This document shows, in pieces, positions 13,143-22,964 of a stretch of DNA of 64,000 nt. Position 1 is the first letter of the stretch. Each line of letters starts with the position of its first letter. The notes under the pieces are model-generated. The model did not search any database. It was not told the DNA's origin and saw nothing but the letters and a program-made list of their open reading frames with translations. Origin of the DNA: Theocolax elegans (lineage: Eukaryota; Arthropoda; Insecta; Hymenoptera; Cerocephalidae); NCBI GenBank assembly GCA_026168455.1, contig CM047430.1, positions 28,166,735 to 28,230,734 on the forward strand, given 5' to 3'. The position numbers and the translations under genes are program-made.

Positions 13143-13625
13143 CACTCCGTGCGCGAAACTCGGTTTCTTGTGCTTGTTTTGCGTTGTTTGAAACATGAGA
13201 TTTTTTAACCGTATGCGAAACATGACCGCCAATTGTTTTGCGAACTTCGAGTCGACGTTTGAATTATAGGTCTTAAGGTTATCTGGACAGAGATTTTCCG
13301 AATCAACAAAGTATCGATAACATTAACTAAAATTTTAAATTGTTGAAAAGAAATGAGCTCAGAAAGTGATTCGGAAGAAGCTTATGACGATTCAGTACCG
13401 ACAGATGTGGCTGATCAAGCAAATAATATTTACATAATTATAGTTTTTTACACAAATATATCGTATATAGTTGCACATACAGTAGCTTATATACATATTC
13501 TTTTTATTATAGATAGTTCTACATTTACTTCTTTTTCGTTTACTCGTCTGATTGTCAAATCGACTCGTCTCGCTCTGCTCGGTTAATAACCTAGAAACTT
13601 ATTAACGTGTTTCGCTCACGGAGTG
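13143..13625. mobile_element. piggyBac-type deletion derivative (TTAA-flanked)
   Basis: Terminal inverted repeats CACTCCGTGCGCGAAAC (left) and the reverse complement of CACTCCGTGAGCGAAAC (right) are each bounded by TTAA, the exact target duplication made by piggyBac transposases. Total about 483 bp. Inside, at 13,353, a short plus-strand frame starts with an acidic Ser/Asp/Glu stretch resembling the N-terminus of piggyBac transposases and then runs into noncoding sequence. That suggests an internal deletion of an autonomous parent. The terminal CACTCCGTG is identical at both ends. Confidence 0.8.
13353..13425 (+). pseudogene. Remnant N-terminus of a piggyBac-like transposase
   Basis: The frame starts MSSESDSEEAYDDSVPTD, a cluster of Ser and acidic residues typical of the extreme N-terminus of piggyBac-family transposases. 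After about residue 24 it becomes hydrophobic, AT-driven sequence and stops at 13,586. It lies 210 bp inside the left end of a TTAA-flanked element, the right place for the original start codon. No catalytic domain remains. The family call is inference from composition and context. Confidence 0.45.
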
Positions 13626-13629
13626 TTAA

Positions 13630-13775
13630 AAAATAGTATACAATACACGTACACGGAACAGGTGATCCATCCTCTCACTCGTCTTATTTGTCGCCCTCGC
13701 TCCGCTCGGGCGTCAAACTCGGCTCGTCCGTGATTTACCTGTTTCGCGCACTTGTATCGTAATCTACTATTTAAG
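13630..13775. mobile_element. Short MITE abutting the piggyBac derivative
   Basis: About 145 bp with imperfect inverted ends of roughly 35 bp: AAATAGTATACAATACACGT on the left, AAATAGTAGATTACGATACA read from the right end inwards. The interior is GC-rich with a CG-rich repeat (CTCGCTCCGCTCGG). No coding potential. It begins immediately at the flank of the preceding TTAA element. Confidence 0.55.
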
Positions 13776-14260
13776 TTGAATTAACTACAAATTTGTTTTT
13801 GCGTACAAGTAACTAAAGAATTTAGATGTGTCAAAAAATAGTTATCTAAAACTTACACTCTAACTCGTGAAATGTAACAATAGTCGCAGTAAAAGTATGA
13901 ATCAATATCTTTACACTTTTAAAAAGTTTGCATTTTTATAAAACTGAAAACCATTAAATTTCCTTGTATAATTTGCGTGTTGTACTATTCCCAACAGGAA
14001 TTCTTGAACGTTGTACGTTTTCTTTTTCCAATATCTATACTATAATATCAATTGGGTAATTAACATTTTATTCTATACGGTCAGTCATGTGTATATTTTG
14101 TGTATAATAAGACAACGTAAAATATTTCATGTGCGATTGAATGATTAGGACAAGTACCGAAGTACCGATGCGAGTGAAGCGATTGGAATATAACGTGTTA
14201 AACGAAGTAGCGATAACAAGTTGCGGAAGGAAAATCCGATAAAATCTTGGTTGAACGATG
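13776..14260. other. AT-rich spacer, no feature seen
   Basis: No gene or repeat recognised. Confidence 0.4.
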
Positions 14261-15000
14261 ACCGAATTACATAAAGCATCGAGATCCCTCCCAGTTTGTT
14301 GCTCCGTTCGTCTCCCCTTTCCAGTAGAGTTTCGCAGGCGCGCGGGAGAGAAGCTTAGGTTCGAGCGGGCAGTTGAAGCGGTCTCCTATAGCTCGCGCGC
14401 ATTGCGATGCATATCTCCAGCGTAATACGAGCTGGCTTTGGTAAAACGGCTGATGGCTATTTATCTTCGGGAATGACCGAGCAGCAGCGTAGATACATTC
14501 TATAAGATTTTCTAGGTTGCCGGTCGCGCGGGGTGCTCGCCACTTTAATGCTGAGCGGGTCTCGTTAGCGCCTCGGACGTATAATATGTGTGCGCGAGAG
14601 ACCGCGAGCGAACTGCGGGATTTTATTGTTGCATCAAGTACGTCCCGATGTTGGATAAAGGAAAGTGATAACGTACGAGAAAGATGAGGAGAAGGTGGAG
14701 GAGGAGGAGGAGGAGGAGGAGGTGGTGGTGCGGGGACGGGAAAGCTTCTCTCGCGTTGCGGGAGCCTATTCGACCCGCGGAATGGGACACTGTAAATTTT
14801 GCTTTTACGAGTCGAGCCTCGCAACGATCCGAGACCCGACTCGGAAGAAGAAGAGAGAAAGCCTGCAACCCCTTACCAAATACATGTACAACGTTATTCA
14901 TTGCTCGACGAGGTCGGAAAGAAGTCGAGCGTAACCACGAGCGTCGATTGATGCTCGAACCCTTGTTTACGAGACTTCATTAGATTCATCCGAGCGTGAT
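14260..15000. other. GC-rich island with GGA repeat; possible promoter
   Basis: Third GC-rich, CG-rich patch in the first 15 kb, holding a (GAG/GGA)n run at about 14,692-14,733. Frames on three registers are open across the repeat. The longest (minus, 14,824-14,267) contains a polyproline run produced by the repeat and is otherwise Arg/Ser-rich with no known motif, so I do not call it a gene. Candidate 5' region of an unseen gene. Confidence 0.35.
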
Positions 15001-15239
15001 TGTTACTCGTCAAAATACGGAACATCGTGCACGAACCATTTCAACCTTTTTTCGTTCTATACATTGCACAGTCAAAAAATATAAAAAAGTAATTAAATTT
15101 GGTCGATCATTTGTTACGATATCATTTTTAAAAGCTGTTTATATAGATTAATGTATGGGTAATTATCTCTATTTATGAATCTATTAATTTGATATGACTG
15201 TACCGGCATTTAATTATTAAACTTTTAAGTATAATTTAA

Positions 15240-15637
15240 GGGGGTGTCATACTTAATGAAAAACTCAAATTTCGCGCCAGAAAATAGCAGACGAAAAAAC
15301 AACTAATTTACTTATAACAATTAATAATAACAAATTTACGCAAAGCCAGGAGTTAGCTGCCCTCCGTTATGTAATTGTCTATCATTTTACAAAGTTTCAT
15401 GTTATTATAACAATATGTCACTAAGACAACCTTGAAAAATATAAGAAAATTGCATTTTTCAAGGTTTTCTCAGGGATATATTGTTATAAAAACTTGAAAC
15501 TTTGAAAAATAGTAGATAATAACATAAGAAAGGGCAACTAACTCCTGGTTTTGAGTAAATTTGTTTTTATTAATTGTTTTTTTCGTCTTCTATTTTGTGG
15601 CGCGAAATTTGAATTTTTAATTGAGTATGCCACCCCC
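15240..15637. mobile_element. Palindromic TTAA-flanked MITE (398 bp)
   Basis: Both ends carry GGGGGTG(T/G)CATAC and are flanked by TTAA (15,236-15,239 and 15,638-15,641). Almost the whole element folds on itself: the left 185 bp pairs with the right 185 bp around a centre near 15,438. piggyBac-type target duplication; no coding capacity. Confidence 0.82.
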
Positions 15638-15859
15638 TTAATGAAAGTATCTTAGCGCCCTGAATGAAAAATATCGTACCTGCATACCTTATACGCATAT
15701 ACCAACTTTTATTTTTGATTTTTAAAAAAAAATATTTCTGAATTTATGTTATTGCGGAGGCAGATTCTTTAAAGTATCAACATTGTGCGTTTGCTCAAAT
15801 AATGTTGATACTATAAAAATTAGAAAGTAGATTTCAAAAATCAAATACAGAAATCTATT

Positions 15860-16300
15860 TTATTAAGTGATTTAGTCGTCCATGTAGTTTATTTAGTATA
15901 GTTGGGTTCGGTTTCGATTGTAATGAACTAACCAATTTATTTATTTGGCGACGTTTCGATGGATATCCTCTATCCTCATCAGGCTATACCTTTTATTAAT
16001 GATATTATATAACTTTTTTTACTTAATATTAATATATATCGAACAAGTTACTTACTACTGTATCATTATTAAAAAATGTATAACTTAATAACATTTCTGA
16101 TGTGTCACTCTATAATTGAAAACAAAAAATAAGCAAAAATTAATAAATTAAAAAACACTACAATTTGCACCAAAATTGAGGTTATGAATGACAACATACC
16201 TTTTATATATTTAAAAATATTGTTAAAAAATTATTCTAGTAATAAAAATACAATTATATAAAAACTATACAAAAAATTAAACTTATTGTTACAATTTAGA
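15860..16300 (-). mobile_element. Penelope-like element 3' tail (copy a)
   Basis: The minus strand from about 16,200 to 15,870 matches the tails at 22.7, 34.5 and 42.2 kb in order: a 'cataacctcaattt..gtgcaaatt' block, a 'gagtgacacatcaga' block, an AT-rich spacer, a hammerhead-like core, then about 75 nt ending in TGGACGA. The tail at 42.4 kb follows a PLE GIY-YIG coding frame, which identifies the family. No coding sequence remains in this copy. Confidence 0.8.
15945..15990 (-). ncRNA. Hammerhead-ribozyme-like motif (PLE tail a)
   Basis: On the minus strand CTGATGAG (15,982-15,975) is followed by a stem-II-like hairpin and then GAAACGTC (15,957-15,950). These are the invariant core blocks of a type I minimal hammerhead, where stem III is just AC/GU. 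Predicted cleavage falls after the final C at 15,950. Stem II is imperfect here (GGATA with TATCC), so activity is uncertain. Confidence 0.65.
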
Positions 16301-16880
16301 GAAAAAATTTTATTTTAAATTGTAAAAATTAATATTTAATTGTTACTACATTTGCAGATCAAAAAAACATTCTTTGTATTTAAAATTGAATAAAAATTGA
16401 AAAAATTTGCCACGTTGCGCAACTTAAAATAGTATTTCGCGCATCGTTCATTTGCGCATTATGCATTAATCAACGATCAGCTGCATCATCCGCTGTATAC
16501 AAACATCTGTCAGATATTATTATTTGAGGTTATGCTGTAAGGGAAAGATGTTAGCACATAAAAAATTTCATAGAACCAATTCGGTTAGAAAACACTCACA
16601 CTCTCTGAAAACTTGCTGTAAGTTTTACAAACTTAAAAATACATTTTTATGTGCTTAATCAACTCTTCCACGAGTTCACATAAATTTATTGCTAGTTTAA
16701 AAATATTTTGGAATTTCTTTAAACTTGAAATAAGTACCCTCGTAAAAAACAAAACCATTGGCAACATTATTCCAATATGTTGATGGTAGATTTTGGGACA
16801 CACATCATGTATAAGGCAGCTGATTACATATGTGTTAGCAACCAATCCAGAGTTATTAAATTTGAGCAGCACGGCTATCC
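16300..16880. other. AT-rich spacer
   Basis: No gene recognised. A stretch at about 16,205-16,250 (reverse strand) resembles 22,392-22,436, suggesting both PLE tails share further upstream sequence. Confidence 0.35.
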
Positions 16881-16894
16881 TGAAATTTTAGATC

Positions 16895-17179
16895 ATGTTT
16901 AAGGATAAGGATTTGGCAGCTTTTTTACGTGACTTGGAATCCACTGATTGGTCAAAAGTATATAGTTTCACCGAAGTTGACTTCAAGGTATCTTATATAA
17001 GTCATCGCCTTATTGAACTGTATGATGTGTATGCTCCGTTCCGCTTGTTTGTTGTTAAACGTAAACCTTGTCCCTGGATTACGCACGAAATAAAAAGATT
17101 AATTTCAGAACGTAACACGGCATGGAAAGTCTATAAGCGCTCGGGCAACAACGAAGCGCGTAAATTTTATAAGGTGTAA
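16895..17179 (+). pseudogene. LINE copy 1: endonuclease-RT linker fragment
   Basis: A 94-codon frame whose C-terminal half (KPCPWITHEIKRLISERN, then a lysine-rich helix ending RKFYK) is the conserved segment between endonuclease and RT in CR1- and Jockey-like elements. A frameshift after the last codon passes into the frame starting at 17,208 (NALHSYYRSRFNE-type continuation). No intact endonuclease is visible upstream, so this copy is 5' truncated or decayed. Confidence 0.75.
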
Positions 17180-17207
17180 CCGTACACAGACTGCTCTTCG
17201 TAATGCC

Positions 17208-18060
17208 ATGCATAGTTATTATAGGTCTAGGTTTAATGAGTGTACTGATAGTGCTGAAATGTGGAAGATAGTAGACAGAATAGGACTTGGCACTGCTTGC
17301 TCTGCTACATGTCGACTTCGAGTGTCCTCTCATGATCTCAACAGACATTTTGTGGGATCTGACATACCGTCTTCTCTACGTTTTAAGTGTAGCTATGCAC
17401 CTAATTCGACAGATAATTGTTTTTTCTTTAAATATGTTGAGGTCAGTGCCCTTTTTGATGCTATTAAATTTGGAAAATCTAATGCCACAGGGATCGACAG
17501 CATCCCTCGTCTTAGTTATATAAGAGTCTTCATCGATCCTGACTTCAATACTTTTGCATATTTTCGATTTTTCTCTTCAGTCGGGAATTTTTCCTAGTCA
17601 ATGGAAAAGAGCTCTTGTCATACCGCTTTCCAAAGTTTGTCACTAGCTCTGGTCTATTAAACAATTTGCAGTCAGGTTTTCGCAATCACTACAGTCTACA
17701 TACGGCGCTTATAAAAATAGTTAACGATGTCAGGGAAGGTGTTGATCGTGGAAAGGTTACTCTTTTGCTGTCAATTGACTTTAAACAAACTTTCCATTCA
17801 GTTAACATTGCCTGCAAATGCTGTAGGTCATACCTTTGAGGAAGGTCTCAATTCATCTCGATACCTAATGGTGAGTCTTCGGAAACTTTACCTAGAACGC
17901 AGGGCGTTCCCCAGGGTTCAGTTCTGGGTCCACTGCTGTTTCTTTAGTTTATTAATGACCTTCCTGACTGTCTAGATGGTTTTTCGTATCATCTGTACGC
18001 AGACGACTTTGCAATATATTTGCAGGGCTATTTTCGGAATGTACCTTTAATCGTAGAAAG
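17208..18060 (+). pseudogene. LINE copy 1: reverse transcriptase fragments
   Basis: Successive frames at 17,208-17,597, 17,615-17,839 and about 17,860-18,060 together give the RT palm: KSNATGIDSIP, LQSGFRNHYSLHTALIKIV, LLLSIDFKQTFHSVN (normally DFSKAFD), the PQGSVLGPLLF-type block and HLYADDFAIYLQG with the catalytic DD. At least four frameshifts or stops separate them. This would be the enzyme copying the LINE RNA. Confidence 0.82.
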
Positions 18061-18074
18061 TATTAATTAAAATC

Positions 18075-18640
18075 TTGAGGGAATTGCGCAATGGTCGCAA
18101 AAAAGCAATTTGGCTAGGCTCACGTGGTTATGTCAGTAGGCTTGTTGGGGGTGAAGTCCGGGACGTAGTTTTTTGCGGTGATAAAATTGATTTTTGTTCC
18201 TCACTTAAGATTTTGGGAGTTACCATCGACGGATCGCTCTCTTGGAAAGAGCGGTGCACTGTCACTGCTAGAAAATGCACTGTGCTATCAATGAGCGCTT
18301 CACTCCTGTTAGTGCATTCGTGTTTCCGTATCTTGACTATTGTCTCGGGCTTTTCCTTGATTTGTCTGCAGAACTGACACTAAGTTGACGAGATGTAAAA
18401 ATGCAGCACTTAGGTTTGTACCTGGCATAAAAAAATATGAGCACATCTTCCCTGTTTATAAAAATTTAAAAATTCTACCGTATTCTAGTCGTAAAGACTA
18501 CGTGTGCCTTTGTCAGCTTGTTAAAGTGCTTAATTCAGGTTGCCTTCCTATCTTCGTGTGTGTTTTGAGTTTCATCAAGCTGATATGGCTCAAAACGCAG
18601 TTCGGAGCTTGATTTCCTTATTCTGCACGCTTCCACAGAC
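18075..18640 (+). pseudogene. LINE copy 1: RT thumb and C-terminus
   Basis: 18,075-18,330 gives DFCSSLKILGVTIDGSLSWKE, the standard LGV-x-ID-x-L-W block after the catalytic site. 18,385-18,560 gives TRCKNAALRFVPGIKKYEHI and SSRKDYVCLCQLVKVL, which aligns by eye with the second copy (SRCKNAALRFVSGLQKFKHI; VRKDYLCICLLV). Frames are interrupted near 18,380 and after 18,612. Confidence 0.8.
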
Positions 18641-18800
18641 TGCTTCAAGAGATCGTTCATGATTTACACTGCTACGTTATGAAACGATTTACTTCTAGAT
18701 ATACGTCGTAAATATGAGTCCCCAGAGTTTAAAATTGTACTAAAGAATCATTTATATTCCGTTTTGTACATTATTCATAGTTTAAAAATTTTATATATAT

Positions 18801-20350
18801 GGGGTATTCCACGTGAAGTGGTCCGATCAAAATTTTAAAATGCTCCAAATTTTGGGTACACATTGCAAATGTTTTTCAGAATATAGAAAAAAATTTTTAG
18901 GTACTGGAATTTATTAGTTCAAAAGTTATTCTAACCTCAAAAAGTGAACTTTTTCCAGTTTTTTTCAACACTAGCTGGGTTCATCGCTATTTAACTCAAA
19001 ATCTATCAACTTTTACTATAGAACATTATATGTAACATTCGTTGCTAATTATGTCTAGAATTTATCCTTCTGGGTTAGAATTTCTAATTTCAAGGTAAAT
19101 GTTAGATAAACTACATGTCAATATTCAACTTGAAAAAAATCTAACTTCGCCACAATTGATTTTTTTATCCAAAAGTCCATAAGAAAGCTTGGAGCAATAC
19201 CTTTCAAATGGTCTGTAGCATTTTTATGGCCTTCAATTCTGCAAAAAGTTATGATAATTTAAAGAAAGAGAAAAAATTCACAAAAATTAACATGGTATTT
19301 CCCATTTAAATTTTTAAAAAAATTTCGTCTTTCTTTAAATTATCATAACTTTTTACAGAATTGAAGGCCATAAAAATGCTACAGATCATTTGAAAGGTAT
19401 TGCTCCAAGCTTTCTTATGGACTTTTGGATAAAAAAATCAATTGTGGCGAAGTTAGATTTTTTTCAAGTTGAATATTGACATGTAGTTTATCTAACATTT
19501 ACCTTGAAATTAGAAATTCTAACCCAGAAGGATAAATTCTAGACATAATTAGCAACGAATGTTACATATAATGTTCTATAGTAAAAGTTGATAGATTTTG
19601 AGTTAAATAGCGATGAACCCAGCTGGTGTTGAAAAAAACTGGAAAAAGTTCACTTTTTGAGGTTAGAATAACTTTTGAACTAATAAATTCCAGTACCTAA
19701 AAATTTTTTTCTGTATTCTGAAAAACATTTGCAATCTAGTAGAAATGATAATATTTAAAATGTGCTGGTTCGGTAGAAACAACGTAAGAAAAGTAGGTAG
19801 GACATGGGTAGGATGAAACGTTTTTTCTCGTTGTTTTCACGCATTTAATGGAATGGAAATAACCTCTAAATTTGTTTAACAGCAGTTTCTCGGTTCAATT
19901 GGACTCTAATCTCTGCAAATATTCTTTTATTCTATTGCTTTTCTACATTTATACACGAATTTCGATCATTTTCTAGCAAATAATTCCTCATTTCCGAGAT
20001 ATTTTGAGTTTTACTAATTTTTTCAAAATTTCACCAAAAGCATTATTAATGCGTCTTTCATAGCCCGGAACGAGTCACTAATCTTACCAAGCGAAAACTA
20101 TTTTTTATGCTCGAAAATGCCTTGTTCAGGCGTAACATTTCTAGAAACAATTGAAGCCAAAGTATTTAATGCGCCAAAACAACGAGAAAAATCGTTTCCT
20201 AAATGCCTGAAAACTGATTCCATTTTTCACGCATTTCAATGCAAACAACCTATTTACTACCTCGAAAATCTTTTCGATTTCTACTAGGGGTGTACCCAAA
20301 ATTTGGCGCATTTTAAAATTTTGATCGGACCACTTCACGTGGAATACCCC
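18801..20350. mobile_element. Foldback element, copy 1 (with internal insertion)
   Basis: Starts GGGGTATTCCACGTGAAGTG and ends with its reverse complement. From the left end, about 500 bp (18,801-19,300) is repeated inverted at 19,310-19,736. The remaining right-hand 65 bp of the palindrome (20,286-20,350) is displaced by a 550-bp insertion. AT-rich flanks (TATATAT left, ATAT right) make the target duplication ambiguous. No transposase frame. It interrupts the 3' UTR of LINE copy 1. The family recurs at 43,290-44,288. Confidence 0.85.
19737..20287. mobile_element. Insertion nested in foldback copy 1
   Basis: Relative to the uninterrupted palindrome at 43,290-44,288, this copy has about 550 extra bases between the 'catttgcaat' and 'gtgtaccc' segments. 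The extra DNA begins CTAGTAGAAATG and ends with CGATTTCTACTAG, giving a roughly 11-bp inverted terminal repeat. No coding frame recognised. Superfamily unknown. Confidence 0.6.
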
Positions 20351-20382
20351 ATATGTTTTTAACATAGTTATTTATTTATTTA

Positions 20383-20587
20383 TTTTTTTTCTTATTTTAA
20401 CGTCGCTCTTTTTATGCTCCCAAACCGGTGCTAATCAGCGACGGAGGTCATACGATGTCTTGGTGAAGAAAGTACTTGTTGAAAATACATTCGCCAGTGG
20501 TGCTTGTATCAATCGGGGCCGGGAATCGAACCTGGGACCTCCAGATTACGAGCCCGACGCCCTACCGACCGAGCCATCGCAGGCCTC
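20383..20587 (-). mobile_element. tRNA-derived SINE with 18-bp target duplication
   Basis: Read on the minus strand it starts with a tRNA-like head containing a Pol III A box (TGGCTCGGTCGG) and a perfect B box (GGTTCGATTCC). The anticodon-loop region CTCGTAA would be a Thr(CGT)-like loop. About 110 nt of unrelated body follow and then an A-rich tail (AAAATAAGAAAAAAAA). It is flanked by identical 18-bp direct repeats TAGTTATTTATTTATTTA (20,365-20,382 and 20,588-20,605). The acceptor stem does not pair, so it is a SINE, not a tRNA gene. Confidence 0.88.
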
Positions 20588-20784
20588 TAGTTATTTATTT
20601 ATTTATATCTATGTTAATATTTTCTTTAATTTTATACCTTGTTATCTTTATTATTTTTAACCTTGTTATCTTTATTATTTTTAACTATTATTTAAATCTG
20701 TTATCTTTTAATCTTTTACTATATTATACTTGCGTTTACTCTTAGTTATTGTTTGGATTAAAAATTATGTAACTTTAATGTATA

Positions 20785-20860
20785 ATTATTGGTAGCGGCC
20801 ATCTAGGATCGAGAGTCCTTTGTCGCATTATAAAGTTCAATTCAATTCAATTCAATTCTT
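20785..20860 (+). repeat. 3' terminus and microsatellite tail of LINE copy 1
   Basis: GGTAGCGGCCATCTAGGATC and CTTTGTCGCATTA match the end of LINE copy 2 at 21,608-21,648 (GGCAGCGGCCTTGTAGGACC; CTTTGTCGCATTA). This copy ends in repeats of ATTCA. Variable short-motif tails are usual for CR1/L2-like elements. Confidence 0.78.
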
Positions 20861-20879
20861 TCTCTCTTAATTACGGCCA

Positions 20880-21660
20880 CAGCTAAGCGATTGCATCTAT
20901 CGCTTATGCGTCTCAGAAAGTGCGAAATCTATTCCATCCAACATTGGGCTGACCTTGGTTAAGTCTCTACTATTGCCCCATTTGGACTACTGTCCTGGTC
21001 TTTTCCTAGACCTCTTGAACAAGCTGATACTGAAGTTATCCAGGTGTAAAAATGCTGCTCTTAGGTTCGTGTCTGGTCTGCAAAAATTCAAGCACATCTC
21101 GGCAGTTAATAGGGGCCTGGAAGTCCTTCCTCACTCTGTACGAAAAGACTATTTATGTATATGTTTACTTGTTTTGTTAAAGTCATTAATACGGGCCTTC
21201 CCTCTTATCTTGGTCAGATGTTTACCTTCCGTCTAGTTAATAGGTATGGATCTAAGCGTGGTTCTGTTATGGATCTTGAAGTTCTTCGCGCTTCTGCCGA
21301 TTGCTTCAAGCATTCATTCACTGTCAGTGCAGCCCGGCTCTGGAATCAGGTCCCTGAGGACTGGCATTTCAAATGCGAAAATTTTAATTTTAAAAATTTG
21401 CTGCACGTATATCTGTTAGGCAGCTCTTAATTCAATTAAATTTAATTAAACTCTTAGTTTATCATCTTTATATTTATTTTTATTATTTGTTTTTATTGTT
21501 TTATTTGAACTTATACTTATTTTTATAATAATTATTTTTTTAATTTATACCGATCGATAGTATTATTTATTGTAACTAAGTTATATCTATTGACAATTGT
21601 ATTACCCTGGCAGCGGCCTTGTAGGACCTCGAGTTCTTTGTCGCATTAAACGCAATCAAT

Positions 21661-21664
<4 letters not shown>
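20880..21664 (+). mobile_element. CR1/L2-like LINE, copy 2 (5' truncated)
   Basis: Begins within the RT thumb: SLLLPHLDYCPGLFLDLLN (20,961-21,017), SRCKNAALRFVSGLQKFKHI, VLPHSVRKDYLCICLLV, then in another frame after a frameshift near 21,170 the C-terminal block (CFKHSFTVSAARLWNQVPED, 21,304-21,363). A 180-bp AT-rich 3' UTR ends GGCAGCGGCCTTGTAGGACC and an AATC microsatellite, followed directly by (CT)n. Same family as copy 1, and much less decayed at the C-terminus. Confidence 0.83.

Positions 21665-21735
<71 letters not shown>
21664..21735. repeat. (CT)n microsatellite
   Basis: About 70 bp of uninterrupted CT dinucleotides directly after the LINE copy 2 tail. The Leu/Ser frame through it is not a gene. 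Confidence 0.97.
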
Positions 21736-21739
<4 letters not shown>

Positions 21740-22480
21740 TAATTACACTTACAGTAATGCATCGACGCTTGTTATAGTTTATTAATTTAAGTTGCGTTTA
21801 TGATTTGCGATAATGATAATATATTTATAAGTGTACATTGTAATAACTTTCTATCTTGCGGATTTTGAGTGCGAATTTTGCAAATTTTATTCTATTATAC
21901 TTTTTATGTACCTGGTATTCTATTCTTTATATTTCTTTTTGTATATTTTATATTTTATATTTGCTGTAATGTTTTAAATGTTAACTTAGTGTCATTCAGT
22001 TTTGTAAACTTTGGCACAAATAAATACAGTTATCAATCAATCAATCTTTCTCTCTTGTCTGCGGGTATCTGAAAATGAAAAATGCAACCCAAAGTATCGA
22101 ATTTTTTTTTATATTTAAGAATGTAAGAAAATGTAAAAGACAACAGAAAAGAATTTATGGAAGCAAGAAAAATATTAACACAGAAAATTTAAGGTTAATA
22201 GGTTATTAGACCTATAATCAAGTCGTATTACTAAATCTGAAAGCCTTTTTTGAAAGACTTATCTGAGTGATCTTGTAGCGATAATCTCGCTGATTTAGAA
22301 CTGGTGCATTAACTCCGACGAAGATTTTCAGTAGCATCCGCAGCAACAGCACGTATAGATTTTCAAAATTCGACACACGGAAGTTGTATGTTTATTACTA
22401 GAATAATTTTTTTAAATATTTTTAAATATATAACTTGACGTATATAAATTAACGTAATTCAAAATTTCGCGCTGCGGTAA
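21740..22480. other. AT-rich DNA with a possible third LINE-like tail
   Basis: At about 22,020-22,046 an ATAAATACAG segment is followed by repeated ATCA and then TTTCTCTCTT, the same 10-mer that follows the tail of LINE copy 1. This could be the end of another 5'-truncated LINE, with AT-rich sequence upstream as its UTR, but no coding block supports it. Nothing else recognised up to the PLE tail. Confidence 0.35.
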
Positions 22481-22964
22481 GGGCGATGTCCTCTTGATCG
22501 ATTTGATTGGGACGGGTATTCTCCTGAATCGCATGTCGAGAAATTTTGAATATTTTTTTCCGTATTAACCGTCTATGATATGAATAGTTTGGGCATTTTA
22601 ATTTTTCAGACTGCCTATTGCTAAGTATATGTGTTAATTTTTTTGTGGTGTTCTTAAATTATTTATTTATTACAATTTTAAGTTCACTGTGTTGATTATG
22701 GACGCAACAATGGGGAAAGGTATGTCATTCGTAACCTCAATTTCTATGCAAATTATGTGTTTTATAATTTATTAATTTGTGCTTATTTTTTATTTTCAAA
22801 TATAGAGTGACACATCAGAGATTCTATTAAGTTACACATTTTTTAATAATGATACAATATTAAGTAATTTATTCGATATATATTAATATTAATTAGAAAA
22901 AGTTATATAATATCATTAATAAACAGTATAGCCTGATGAGAATGAAGGATACAGTCGAAACGTC
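22480..22964 (+). mobile_element. Penelope-like element 3' tail (copy b), abutting the MULE
   Basis: Same succession of blocks as the other PLE tails: an AACCTCAATTT block at about 22,733, GAGTGACACATCAGAGATTC at about 22,806, a long AT-rich spacer nearly identical to copy a, and the hammerhead-like core. Unlike the others it stops at GAAACGTC (22,957-22,964). The next base is the first of the MULE inverted repeat, and the usual 75-nt post-ribozyme tail is absent. Confidence 0.8.
22931..22964 (+). ncRNA. Hammerhead-ribozyme-like motif (PLE tail b)
   Basis: CTGATGAG (22,933-22,940) and GAAACGTC (22,957-22,964) are intact, but the stem II sequence between them pairs poorly (GA with TC only), so this copy is probably inactive. 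The element ends at the predicted cleavage position after C. Confidence 0.6.

Larger units (their letters stand above)
16895..20860 (+). mobile_element. CR1/L2-like LINE, copy 1, with two nested insertions
   Basis: Plus-strand fragments in order: the linker before RT (PWITHEIKRLISERN), RT fingers and palm (LQSGFRNHYSLHTALIKIV, then a GVPQGSVLGPLLF-type block near 17,905-17,945, then HLYADDFAIYLQG at about 17,990), and thumb (SRCKNAALRFV-type block, 18,385-18,450). The 3' UTR is split by a foldback element (18,801-20,350) and a SINE (20,383-20,587). It ends with GGTAGCGGCCATCTAGG and a short ATTCA microsatellite tail at about 20,841-20,860. The 3' microsatellite and the RT style suggest the CR1/L2/Crack group. 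All frames are broken. Confidence 0.82.

Noticed and set aside
14267..14824. 185-codon minus-strand frame with polyproline run
   Set aside because: The polyproline comes from a GGA repeat, several other registers are also open there, and no domain is recognisable. GC-rich composition explains the length.
20505..20587. tRNA-Thr(CGT)-like gene on the minus strand
   Set aside because: A and B boxes and an anticodon-like loop are present, but the acceptor stem does not pair, the T stem has a mismatch, and the unit has a SINE body, A-rich tail and target duplications.
21597..21785. Plus-strand Leu/Ser repeat protein
   Set aside because: It is translation of the (CT)n microsatellite and LINE tail.
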